Shown piece after piece: positions 6,395 to 12,781 of a DNA stretch of 17,154 nt (position 1 is the first letter of the stretch; each line of letters begins with the position of its first letter). A model generated the notes under the pieces. That model ran no database searches. It saw only the letters and a list, made by a program, of their open reading frames with translations, and was not told the DNA's origin. The stretch comes from Candidatus Methylomirabilota bacterium. GTDB lineage: Bacteria > Methylomirabilota > Methylomirabilia > Methylomirabilales > CSP1-5. The stretch spans positions 1 to 17,154 of the forward strand of contig JAHFDE010000032.1 of NCBI GenBank assembly GCA_023249165.1, in the 5' to 3' direction. Both the position numbers and the translations under genes were made by a program.

Positions 6395-8041
6395 ATGCAG
6401 GTGAGACACCCATGTGACGTGCTCGTCATTGGAGGCGGGGGAGCCGCGCTGAGGGCCGTGATCGCGGCGAAAGAGGTCGTCTCCGACGTGGTGGTGTGCT
6501 GCAAGGGAGAGGCGGGGCGGAGCGGGAGTACCATGTACGCTGGCTGCTCGATGATCGCTGCGCTTCCCACCGACCCCCCCGAGGCCGTTCAGAGCCACTT
6601 CAAGGACACCATGGCCGTTGGCAAGTTTCTGAACGAGGAGGCCCTTGTCGAGGAGCTGGTGACTCACGCCGGCGTGGAGATTCCGCGCCTTGAGGGTTTT
6701 GGCGTCAAGCTCCACATCAAGAAGGGAGACTTCCTCCTGGGCAAGGGCCCTGACGCCGTCCTTCCGAGCGGGGTGGAGCCGGACTATGCCGGCTACGACT
6801 TTGCCGTGCGGGGATTGGCCCTCACGCAGCCCCTGGCACTCGAGGCCGCTCGGCGCGGCGTTGAGATTCTCAATCAGGTCGCGGTGATCAGGCTGGTTCT
6901 TTCCCACGGGGAGGTTTTCGGGGCCCTTGGGGTGGATCTTGCGACGGGAGAGGTCCTCCTCTTCCCCGCAAAGGCCGTCGTCCTGGCAAGCGGTGGTGGG
7001 GGATGGCTGTATGCCCAGACCTCGAACAGCCCCGACCTCACTGGCGATTCTTTCACCCTTGCCCTCGAGGCCGGGGCTACCCTGCGCGACATGGAGTTCG
7101 TGGAGTTTAATCCCTGTCGCCTCCTGTATCCTGACATGCCGACGAATCTCCCACCTGACCTCTTCAGCTACGGAGGGGTCTTGCGGAACGCGGAGGGGGA
7201 GCGCTTTATCCTGAATCACAACCCGAAGGGAGAAGAGGCCTCGTTCCGCGAGGAGATGCCGCGCCTCCTCGCACGGGAGGTCGAAGAGGGCCGGGGCGTG
7301 AGGGGCGGGGTCTGGCTTGACGCCACCACGGTTCCCCCGGAGGTCTGGGAGGATCGGTACCCGTTTCTCTACGCGGCTCTCAGGCAGCACGGTGTTGATC
7401 CGCAGAAGGAGTTCCTCGTCTTTGGTGTGCGGGCCAACCTCTTCGCAGGCGGGGTTAAGGTGGGGATTCGAGGGCGGACGGAACTCCCCGGTCTTTTCGC
7501 CGCCGGAGAGGCGGTCGGTGGGGTGCATGGTGCTAAGCGTTTTGGCGGAAACTCCGTCGCACACGCCATCGTGTCCGGGGCGCTTGTTGGGAGAGAAGCC
7601 GCCGAGGAAGCCAAGGGGCCGAGGCGTGTCCCGGATCTTTCTAGAACGCCCGTGCCCCGCTTCGTCGAGCGCGCGAGTGCCATACGGATCCCCGATATTG
7701 AGGGCGAACTCCGCAGGGTGATGTGGGAGGACGTGGGGTTGATCCGATCAGCGAATTCCCTTGGGTTGGCCCTCGAAAAGATCCAGTCGTGCCGGAAGGC
7801 GTTGGCGGAGTGCGACCTTTCGTCACGTCAGGAGCACATCAGGGCCCTCACGCTCCACAGTATGCTTCTGACGGCCGAGGGGGTGACCCGGTCGGCCCTC
7901 TTCCGGCGGGAGAGTCGCGGACCCCATTACCGGGACGATTTCCCGACGCAGGAGCGGGCCTGGCTCGGGAGCGTTGGCGTGCGACAATCGCCATCGGGAT
8001 TGGATGTAGCCTTTACGGCGAAGGAGAAGAGGGAATCATGA
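6395..8041 (+). CDS. FAD-dependent oxidoreductase, fumarate reductase / L-aspartate oxidase-like flavoprotein
   Basis: This 548-residue flavoprotein has an N-terminal dinucleotide fold VLVIGGGGAALRAVIAAKE (about residues 8-26). The second FAD segment is GRSGSTMYAGCSMIAAL, with Ser where succinate dehydrogenase has the His that binds FAD covalently, so FAD is probably non-covalent as in NadB. Later landmarks are MEFVEFNP, PRLLAREVEEGRGVRGGVWLD containing the catalytic-arginine region, LFAAGEAVGGVHGAKRFGGN, and the C-terminal-domain signature RRESRGPHYRDDFP. The usual HPT motif after MEF is replaced by NPC. No iron-sulfur or membrane-anchor subunit is adjacent, so it probably works as a soluble dehydrogenase or oxidase on a substrate of the pathway. 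Upstream ATGs at 6338 and earlier are in frame, but 6395 has GAGG at 6386-6389 and begins just before the FAD fold. It ends in an ATGA overlap with the next gene. Confidence 0.85.
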   Translation: MQVRHPCDVLVIGGGGAALRAVIAAKEVVSDVVVCCKGEAGRSGSTMYAGCSMIAALPTDPPEAVQSHFKDTMAVGKFLNEEALVEELVTHAGVEIPRLEGFGVKLHIKKGDFLLGKGPDAVLPSGVEPDYAGYDFAVRGLALTQPLALEAARRGVEILNQVAVIRLVLSHGEVFGALGVDLATGEVLLFPAKAVVLASGGGGWLYAQTSNSPDLTGDSFTLALEAGATLRDMEFVEFNPCRLLYPDMPTNLPPDLFSYGGVLRNAEGERFILNHNPKGEEASFREEMPRLLAREVEEGRGVRGGVWLDATTVPPEVWEDRYPFLYAALRQHGVDPQKEFLVFGVRANLFAGGVKVGIRGRTELPGLFAAGEAVGGVHGAKRFGGNSVAHAIVSGALVGREAAEEAKGPRRVPDLSRTPVPRFVERASAIRIPDIEGELRRVMWEDVGLIRSANSLGLALEKIQSCRKALAECDLSSRQEHIRALTLHSMLLTAEGVTRSALFRRESRGPHYRDDFPTQERAWLGSVGVRQSPSGLDVAFTAKEKRES

Positions 8042-8979
8042 CCGAGCCCAAGATTTTCCAAGGTGCGTTCGAGACGACGGGGACGCCCCGGTTCGTCATG
8101 TACACGATCCAGAAGCTGGGACTGGACAAGAAGCACGGCTTCACGCTCCAGATCAGCTACGCCGTGGATCAGATAGAGCGGTCGCTCGAATCGGTCGAGA
8201 TCGCGCTCCAGAAGGGGATCGCGGACCTGATCGACATTGACTGGATCTCCATCGCCCGCGAGCGCGCCCACGGCGCCCCCATCGTCGCTTTCTTCCCCTA
8301 CGGTCAGACGGTCGGATCTTTGGTCGTTCGCGCCGACTCCTCGATTCGGGACCTCCGAGACCTGAAGGGCCGGCGCGTCGGTGTTGTCCGGATCATGGAC
8401 AAGAACTGGGTCATTGCCCGGGCCTACTGCCGCAAGGTTCACGGCTTTGATCCCCAGGAGGAGGTGAGCGTCGTCGAGGCCCTCTCCAAGGCGAGGCTGA
8501 GCCATCTCCTGGAGCAGGGCGAGGTGGAGGCCGGCTTTCAGTTCTGGCAGATGGTCCCCCCGCTGGTTCTCACTGGACGGTTCCGCAGCGTCGTGGATGT
8601 GGCCGATCTCATCCAGGAGCTGGCCGGGACGGCGGCCCGGGTTCCCATATCGGCATTCATCACGAGGGATGAGGTCCTGCGGGATCGCCCCGAGGTCCTG
8701 CGGGGATTTGCCCGCGCCTTCCGTGAGGTCGCTGCCTTCATGACAAAGGATGATGGGATCTGGGATGAGCTGGGGCAGGTCATGATGGGGGGGGCTGACC
8801 GGGCGCTCGTGCACGCGATCCGGGATGGGTGGCGCCGGATGGTCATGACGGAGTGGACGGCAGAGACCATCCGCGGGATCGAGCAGCTCTTCCGCGAACT
8901 CCTGGCGGTGGGGGGGAAGGAGGTCCTTGGGGTTGACCGCATTCCTCCCGGCACCTTTACCACCTCCGTTTCTGGATGA
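8038..8979 (+). CDS. Cytosolic NMT1/THI5/SsuA-like substrate-binding-fold protein
   Basis: This 313-residue protein starts at the ATG of an ATGA overlap with the flavoprotein gene, with GAGGG at 8028-8032 as ribosome site. It shows features of type-2 periplasmic binding proteins of the NitT/TauT and NMT1/THI5 group. These include the opening strand with GTPRFVMYTIQKLGLDKKHG, an IALQKGIADLIDIDW segment, and DLRDLKGRRVGVVRIMDKNW at the lobe junction. The late helices resemble the family's C-terminal lobe (EVLRGFARAFREVAAFM). It lacks a signal peptide and lipobox, and no transporter genes are near. It may bind or process the pathway substrate in the cytosol, like the other binding-fold protein at 5389. 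The frame is open upstream to 7723, but that part is the shadow of the flavoprotein gene. Its exact role is unknown. Confidence 0.78.
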   Translation: MTEPKIFQGAFETTGTPRFVMYTIQKLGLDKKHGFTLQISYAVDQIERSLESVEIALQKGIADLIDIDWISIARERAHGAPIVAFFPYGQTVGSLVVRADSSIRDLRDLKGRRVGVVRIMDKNWVIARAYCRKVHGFDPQEEVSVVEALSKARLSHLLEQGEVEAGFQFWQMVPPLVLTGRFRSVVDVADLIQELAGTAARVPISAFITRDEVLRDRPEVLRGFARAFREVAAFMTKDDGIWDELGQVMMGGADRALVHAIRDGWRRMVMTEWTAETIRGIEQLFRELLAVGGKEVLGVDRIPPGTFTTSVSG

Positions 8980-9025
8980 GTTGGACAGCTTCGCTGGAGT
9001 CGAGTCCACCTCGTACCCTCCAACT
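8979..9025 (+). other. Three-way-junction-like inverted repeats at the 3' end of the operon
   Basis: AGTTGGA (8979-8985) pairs perfectly with TCCAACT (9019-9025). Inside lie two small hairpins, CAGC/GCTG (8986-8989 with 8993-8996) and CGAG/CTCG (9001-9004 with 9010-9013). The outer stem begins at the last base of the stop codon. A competing hairpin TGGA/TCCA is also possible. No T-run follows. It could protect the operon mRNA or be a site of processing. Confidence 0.35.
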
Positions 9026-9076
9026 AGATCCCCTTAAACGCATCAAGCTTCCGCAATGGTAAGGGACATGGATCTC

Positions 9077-9098
9077 TCCCCATGCCCATCCATGGGGG
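9077..9098 (+). repeat. Perfect inverted repeat upstream of the cNMP-binding gene
   Basis: CCCCATG (9078-9084) and CATGGGG (9091-9097) are perfect inverted copies around a 6-base spacer, extendable by one G-U pair. There is no T-run, so it is not a normal terminator. It lies about 70 bases before the -35 box at 9167 and could be an operator. Confidence 0.35.
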
Positions 9099-9133
9099 AC
9101 CCAAGAGACTGGTCGCTTTGCTCTGGGGGACCC
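9093..9133 (+). repeat. Direct repeat TGGGGGACCC, two copies 31 bp apart
   Basis: TGGGGGACCC is present at 9093-9102 and 9124-9133. The second copy continues with another C, forming GGGG-GA-CCCC, a near palindrome. The 31-bp offset is about three helical turns, so both copies face the same side of the DNA, at roughly -105 and -74 relative to the promoter at 9167-9195. This suggests paired activator or repressor sites; the binding protein is unknown. Confidence 0.35.
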
Positions 9134-9166
9134 CGTTTCGATTGCGGCGCGAGGTCCGGTTTGTGC

Positions 9167-9195
9167 TTGACAGCGCGCATGCCTATTTGGATAAT
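9167..9195 (+). promoter_or_regulatory. Sigma-70-type promoter for the cNMP-binding protein gene
   Basis: A perfect -35 box TTGACA (9167-9172) is followed after exactly 17 bases by GATAAT (9190-9195), one base from the TATAAT consensus. The predicted start is about 9202, 55 bases before the ATG at 9257. The DNA around it is more AT-rich than the coding regions. Confidence 0.75.
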
Positions 9196-9200
9196 CTCCT

Positions 9201-9224
9201 CGCGATACTTCGCGTTTTTATTTT
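9201..9224 (+). terminator. Terminator-like hairpin with T-rich tail, overlapping the predicted start site
   Basis: CGCGA (9201-9205), loop TACT, TCGCG (9210-9214) and then TTTTTATTTT (9215-9224) form a short GC-rich stem with an excellent T-tract. It could be the terminator of the operon ending at 8979, since no other is visible. Because transcription from the 9167-9195 promoter should begin at about 9202, the same hairpin would also form the extreme 5' end of the next mRNA. The five-pair stem is short, so strength is uncertain. Confidence 0.5.
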
Positions 9225-9256
9225 GCTGGCCTGAACGGCGAAGGCGGAGGCGGGTC

Positions 9257-9832
9257 ATGGAAATTATCTCCAGGAAAGAGAAAATCAAGGACGGTGAGGC
9301 CATCCTCGAGGAAGGCACCTGGGCCTATTATGCCTATGTTCTGAAGTCTGGCAAGGCCAAGGTGTTCAAAAATATTAATGACAAGCCAGTACTGTTAGGC
9401 ACATTAAACAAAGGGGATATCTTCGGGGAAGTTGCCTTCCTTGGAGGAGCGAAGAGAACCGCCTCGGTGATCGCGGACGGCGATGTAGAAGTAGATATGA
9501 TCCCCAGGGATAGCTTTTTCGACGCCCTGAATCAACTGCCTCGGGGCCTGCGATCAAAGCTAAACGCCTTAGTCAGTGATCTGACATTCATGGATGAAGT
9601 CAGGGGCCGTTTAACAGCCTTCCTCCATGAACTGCAGCACATGCGGGCGAAGATGATCGATCTGAAATCTTTTGAAAAAGAAGTCGAGAATATGCCCGAG
9701 CTTCTGCGCCAGGTGGTCATTGCGTTTGCTAAACGTCTCAATGCATCCGTTGAAGGCTGCACCACACTCGGGGCCCAGACCGAAGAAACGGTGAAGGTGA
9801 TCGACTCGCTCTCGTTGCCATTAACAAAATAA
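9257..9832 (+). CDS. Cyclic nucleotide-binding domain protein without DNA-binding domain
   Basis: This 191-residue protein has an N-terminal cNMP-binding beta-barrel (about residues 5-105). The phosphate-binding cassette reads GDIFGEVAFLGGAKRTASV: the FGE glutamate that contacts ribose and the arginine that contacts the cyclic phosphate (RTASV) are both kept, so ligand binding is plausible. The remaining 85 or so residues are predicted helical and charged, with no helix-turn-helix of the Crp/Fnr type, so it is not an obvious transcription factor. It may act as a cNMP-responsive adaptor. GGAGG at 9246-9250 sits six bases before the ATG. The frame continues upstream to 9056, but that part overlaps the promoter and is rejected. 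Some stretches (such as AAAAATATTAATGAC) are less GC-rich than neighbouring genes. A class III cyclase gene lies about 5.3 kb downstream. Confidence 0.85.
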   Translation: MEIISRKEKIKDGEAILEEGTWAYYAYVLKSGKAKVFKNINDKPVLLGTLNKGDIFGEVAFLGGAKRTASVIADGDVEVDMIPRDSFFDALNQLPRGLRSKLNALVSDLTFMDEVRGRLTAFLHELQHMRAKMIDLKSFEKEVENMPELLRQVVIAFAKRLNASVEGCTTLGAQTEETVKVIDSLSLPLTK

Positions 9833-10011
9833 ATCCGGTGGAGCCAGCCCCGCCATCTCTCCCTGTCCGGGCGCCTTCCAGAGGCGGCACGCACGGGAGG
9901 GGTCTCAAGGTCGGAGGGTGGTCCATGGCACGATCTACAACGTCCTGCGCTTGAAAGCGTAAAGGTGCGAGCGATGTCTCACATCTCTTTGGGCGAGATC
10001 CTGTTTTGGGC
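9833..10011 (+). other. Intergenic segment with one imperfect hairpin
   Basis: The stretch holds no convincing gene. An imperfect hairpin spans 9859-9899: CTCCC/GGGAG plus GT/AC as outer stem, CGCC/GGCG with loop TTCCAGA as inner stem. It starts 27 bases after the stop codon of the cNMP-binding gene and could mark its mRNA end, but no T-run follows. A perfect -24-like TGGCACG at 9926-9932 lacks the matching -12 element. Nothing else is recognised. Confidence 0.35.
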
Positions 10012-10042
10012 TTGACAAGGACTATGCCTAAGCCGTTATAAA
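10012..10042 (+). promoter_or_regulatory. Sigma-70-type promoter of the leader RNA and signalling operon
   Basis: TTGACA (10012-10017) is a perfect -35 box. TATAAA (10037-10042) follows after a 19-base spacer, slightly longer than ideal. The predicted start near 10049 places a stable closing stem of the RNA (10052 onward) almost at the 5' end, and an intrinsic terminator lies about 150 bases downstream. Both support a real transcription unit here. Confidence 0.62.
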
Positions 10043-10048
10043 TGAGTC

Positions 10049-10237
10049 ACTCCAGGTGGCCCTTTGCGCTGTTGCGGACGTGACTGACCAAGGGAGCGGT
10101 TCGGTTCCCGTAGGCAACACCAGCATGGAAGCCGGGGTAGGCATAGCACCTGGCCCACCTCTCAGGCACAATCGGAGGCGGACCACACATTCAGACGCCC
10201 TCCCGGGCGGAGCACAACCCGGAGGGGGTTTTATTTC
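10049..10237 (+). ncRNA. Structured leader RNA or small RNA of unknown class, with terminator/antiterminator arrangement
   Basis: About 190 nt between a promoter and an intrinsic terminator, 58 nt before the hybrid kinase gene. CCAGGTG (10052-10058) pairs with CACCTGG (10147-10153), closing a domain. Inside, TGTTGC (10070-10075) pairs with GCAACA (10114-10119), enclosing GGGAGC/GTTCCC (10092-10097 with 10104-10109), and a small GCC/GGC hairpin lies at 10131-10142. After the closed domain, GGAGGCG (10174-10180) can pair with CGCC(C)TCC (10196-10203). This would block the terminator arm that starts at 10198. A third option is CGCCC/GGGCG at 10196-10209. Mutually exclusive stems like these are typical of riboswitches and attenuators. 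The sequence does not match any riboswitch consensus I know. An independent sRNA with several GGA motifs is the alternative. Confidence 0.55.
10198..10236 (+). terminator. Intrinsic terminator ending the leader RNA
   Basis: CCCTCCCGGG (10198-10207) pairs with CCCGGAGGG (10218-10226) as nine pairs with C10202 bulged. The loop has ten bases. GG and then TTTTATTT (10229-10236) follow. The stem is strong and the T-tract good. Because the next gene starts only 58 bases later with no clear promoter of its own, the terminator probably works as an attenuator for the kinase operon. Confidence 0.68.
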
Positions 10238-10294
10238 TTGGTAGGCAGAAAGACGAAGGAGTAATGAGACATTTGCCTATTCTGAGAGGCTCCT

Positions 10295-12781
10295 ATGAAT
10301 GATGAGAAAAAGACAAAAAAGCAGCTTACAGACGAGCTGGCAAGCTTACGACAACGGATTACTACGCTGGAAGCGTCAGAAACCGAGCTCAACCGGGCCA
10401 AGCAGGCTTTGAAGGAGGCCAAGGACAGGGCCGAGAGCCTCATCAACAGCTCGTTGGACATGATCATTTCCACGGACGAAAACCGCAATATCGTAGAGTT
10501 CAACCAAGCCGCGGAAAACACCTTCGGATACAAAAAAGCGGAAGTCGTGGGCAAACCCATTGACATATTGTACGCAGACGCCTCCGAGGGCATACGGATC
10601 CACACTAATCTATTATTCTTCCGGAAGTTCGCAGGTGAGATCAGAAACAGGCGAAAAAACGGAGAAGCCTTTTTTGCGTCCCTCTCTGCGTCGGTGCTTC
10701 GTGATCGAAACGGGACGATGGCGGGCGCCGTTGGCATGTCGCGCGACATCACCGAGCAAAAGCGGGCCGAGGAGGCGCTTCAGAAGGCACACGATGAATT
10801 GGAAAAGCGGGTCGAGGAGCGCACCGCTGAACTGAGGGAGGCCCGTGGGCGGTTACAGTACCTGTTCGCTGTCAGTCCGGCGATCATATATACGAATAAA
10901 GCCTCGGGCGATTACGCATGTACGTTCGTCAGCGAGAATCTCCACGCGATCATGGGGTACGCACCACAGGAGATGCTCAAGGACCCGAACTTCTGGCCCA
11001 GCCGTCTCCATCCGGAGGATGCCCCCCGGGTGTTCGATAAGATGTTCCGTCTGATCGAGCAGGGGGGAGGGACCGTCGAATACCGCTTCCGGCATGGGCA
11101 GGGGGACTATATTTGGATCCAGGATACCTTTAAGGTCATCCCCGACGCGGCCGGCCAGCCCTTGGAGATCGTTGGTTCCTGGGCAGACATCACCGAGCGC
11201 AAGCTGGCCGAAGCCGAGGTAGAAAAGGCGAAGGAAGCCGCCGAAGAGGCCAACCTCGTTAAGAGCGACTTCTTGGCCAAGATGAGTCACGAGCTGCGCA
11301 CGCCGCTCAACGCCATCATCGGTTACAGCGAAATGCTCCAAGAAGAGGCTGAAGACCTAGGTCAAGAAGACTTCGTTTCCGACCTCCAGAAGATTCACGG
11401 AGCAGGCAGACACCTACTAAGGCTCATCAACGATATCCTCGACCTCTCGAAAATCGAAGCCGGCAAGATGGGCCTCTACCTGGAGACCTTTGACATCGCC
11501 CCGATGATCCAGGACGTCGTGGACACCATCACCCCACTAGTGGAGAAGAACGCCAATACGCTTGAGGTTCATTGCGCCGACGATCTTGGTGCCATGCGGG
11601 CCGACCTGACCAAGGTGCGGCAGGGCTTGTTCAACTTGCTCAGCAACGCGTGTAAATTCACGGAGCGGGGAACTATCACCCTGAGGGCCAACCGCGAGAT
11701 GGTGAACGGCGCGGCCTGGATCACGTTCCGCGTGACCGACACCGGGATCGGCATGAACCCCGAGCAGATAGAGAACCTGTTCCAGGCATTCCAGCAAGCG
11801 GAGGCTTCGACCACCCGCAAATATGGCGGTACGGGTCTTGGGTTGGCGATTAGTCAGAAATTCTGTCACATGATGGGGGGGGACATCACAGTCGAGAGCG
11901 CGCTGGGCCAGGGGACAACGTTTACCATCTTGCTCCCCGCCCAGGTAGTTGAACCCGAGGCCGCACCGGCCCCGCGTCCGGAGGAAATCCCAGCTGCTGC
12001 TGTGCCGACGACAGAAGGCGCGCCCACCGTGCTCGTCATCGACGATGACCCCAGGGTACACGACCTGATGCAGCGCTTCCTCAGCAAGCAAGGACTGCAG
12101 ATGGTAGCCGCGCTGGATGGTGAGGAGGGCCTACGACTCGCCAAGACCGTGCGTCCTACCGTGATCACCCTGGATGTGCTGATGCCAGGGATGGATGGCT
12201 GGGCCGTACTTTCGGCGCTCAAGTCCGATCCCGAGCTGACCGACATCCCCGTGATTATGATCACAATCATGGACGAGACGCAGATGGGCTACGCGCTAGG
12301 CGCAACAGACTACCTGGCGAAGCCCATTGAGTGGAAGCGCCTGGCCGCCATTCTTCAGAAATATCGGTGTGCACACCCGCCCTGCCCGGTGCTAATTGTT
12401 GAGGATGATGCAGAGATGCGCGAGTTGCTGCGCCGCAATCTGGAAAAAGAGGGTTGGGCAGTGTCCGAGGCCGAAAATGGGCGCGTGGCGTTGGAACGCA
12501 TGGCCGAGAACCGGCCAGAGCTGATTCTCCTGGACCTGATGATGCCGGAGATGGACGGGTTCCAATTCCTGGAGGAGGTTCGCAAACAGGAAGTATGGAA
12601 GTCGATCCCCATTGTAGTGATCACCGCCAAGGAACTTACTGCAGAGGATCGCCTGCGGATGAAGGGGTCGGTGACACAGATCCTGCGGAAGGGCGCGTAC
12701 CGCCAGGAAGAGCTCCTGCGCACCGTTCAGAATCTGGTAGCGGCCTGCGTCAGGCCAGGGCACACGGGAAGACAGCCATGA
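10295..12781 (+). CDS. Cytoplasmic hybrid histidine kinase (coiled coil-PAS-PAS-HisKA-HATPase-REC-REC)
   Basis: This 828-residue protein has no membrane segment. Residues 1-45 form a charged coiled coil, and the first PAS domain is about 45-155 (SSLDMIISTDENRNIVEFNQ). A second coiled coil (about 155-185) follows, then a second PAS of PAS-3 type at about 186-310. The kinase core has phosphoacceptor His332 (MSHELRTPLNAIIGYSEML), N box NLLSNACKFTE, G1 DTGIGM and G2 GGTGLGLAIS, ending near 550. Two receivers follow: one with Asp627 (TLDVLMPGMDGW) and one with Asp747 (LLDLMMPEMDGF). The last has LRKGAYRQEEL, with KG in place of the usual KP. The predicted relay is His332 to one or both Asp residues and then onward to the downstream regulators. 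GAGAGG at 10284-10289 precedes the ATG. It overlaps the next kinase gene by ATGA. The leader-RNA terminator probably controls its expression. Confidence 0.92.
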   Translation: MNDEKKTKKQLTDELASLRQRITTLEASETELNRAKQALKEAKDRAESLINSSLDMIISTDENRNIVEFNQAAENTFGYKKAEVVGKPIDILYADASEGIRIHTNLLFFRKFAGEIRNRRKNGEAFFASLSASVLRDRNGTMAGAVGMSRDITEQKRAEEALQKAHDELEKRVEERTAELREARGRLQYLFAVSPAIIYTNKASGDYACTFVSENLHAIMGYAPQEMLKDPNFWPSRLHPEDAPRVFDKMFRLIEQGGGTVEYRFRHGQGDYIWIQDTFKVIPDAAGQPLEIVGSWADITERKLAEAEVEKAKEAAEEANLVKSDFLAKMSHELRTPLNAIIGYSEMLQEEAEDLGQEDFVSDLQKIHGAGRHLLRLINDILDLSKIEAGKMGLYLETFDIAPMIQDVVDTITPLVEKNANTLEVHCADDLGAMRADLTKVRQGLFNLLSNACKFTERGTITLRANREMVNGAAWITFRVTDTGIGMNPEQIENLFQAFQQAEASTTRKYGGTGLGLAISQKFCHMMGGDITVESALGQGTTFTILLPAQVVEPEAAPAPRPEEIPAAAVPTTEGAPTVLVIDDDPRVHDLMQRFLSKQGLQMVAALDGEEGLRLAKTVRPTVITLDVLMPGMDGWAVLSALKSDPELTDIPVIMITIMDETQMGYALGATDYLAKPIEWKRLAAILQKYRCAHPPCPVLIVEDDAEMRELLRRNLEKEGWAVSEAENGRVALERMAENRPELILLDLMMPEMDGFQFLEEVRKQEVWKSIPIVVITAKELTAEDRLRMKGSVTQILRKGAYRQEELLRTVQNLVAACVRPGHTGRQP
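11516..11616 (+). repeat. 101-bp near-identical block shared with 14257-14357
   Basis: Within the HisKA-ATPase linker of the two kinases, bases 11516-11616 and 14257-14357 differ at only two positions. The offset is 2741 bases. Flanking kinase-core DNA is clearly less similar. A second shared block lies in the coiled-coil region (about 10755-10835 and 13883-13963). The pattern fits tandem duplication with later local gene conversion. Confidence 0.8.

Noticed and set aside
6296..7564. Minus-strand open frame of 422 codons opposite the flavoprotein gene
   Set aside because: The + strand encodes an intact FAD protein with all family landmarks. The antisense product has no recognisable domain.
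7723..8037. N-terminal extension of the 8038 gene
   Set aside because: The region codes for the flavoprotein C-terminal domain in another frame, and the extension is low-complexity. The ATG at 8038 has a ribosome site and an ATGA overlap.
7927..9009. Minus-strand open frame of 360 codons opposite the binding-fold gene
   Set aside because: Shadow frame of the well-supported + strand gene at 8038-8979; no motif and no ribosome site seen.
8979..9025. tRNA gene or tRNA-derived attachment site
   Set aside because: The outer stem has seven pairs but there is no T-loop GTTCRA, no anticodon arm and the length is only 47 bases. No integrase is nearby.
9926..9941. Possible second sigma-54 promoter (perfect TGGCACG)
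   Set aside because: At the required spacing the -12 element reads ACAAC, without the essential GC, and the next gene has a sigma-70-like promoter instead.
10076..10160. ZTP (pfl) riboswitch resemblance: CGTGACTG followed by CACCTGG
   Set aside because: The pseudoknot-forming CUGGCG and CCGCCUGGGC cores are not present, and the complementarity between the two parts is missing.
10159..10183. Glycine or ydaO-type riboswitch fragments (CTCTCAGGCA, TCGGAGGCGGA)
   Set aside because: The matching 5' parts of these aptamers (GGAGAG and GCCGAAGG; or the ydaO core) are absent.
10264..10302. 12-codon leader ORF (MRHLPILRGSYE) overlapping the hybrid kinase start
   Set aside because: AAGGAG is only two bases from its ATG, too close for good initiation, and nothing else supports translation. 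It could still be a coupling peptide, but the evidence is too thin to list.
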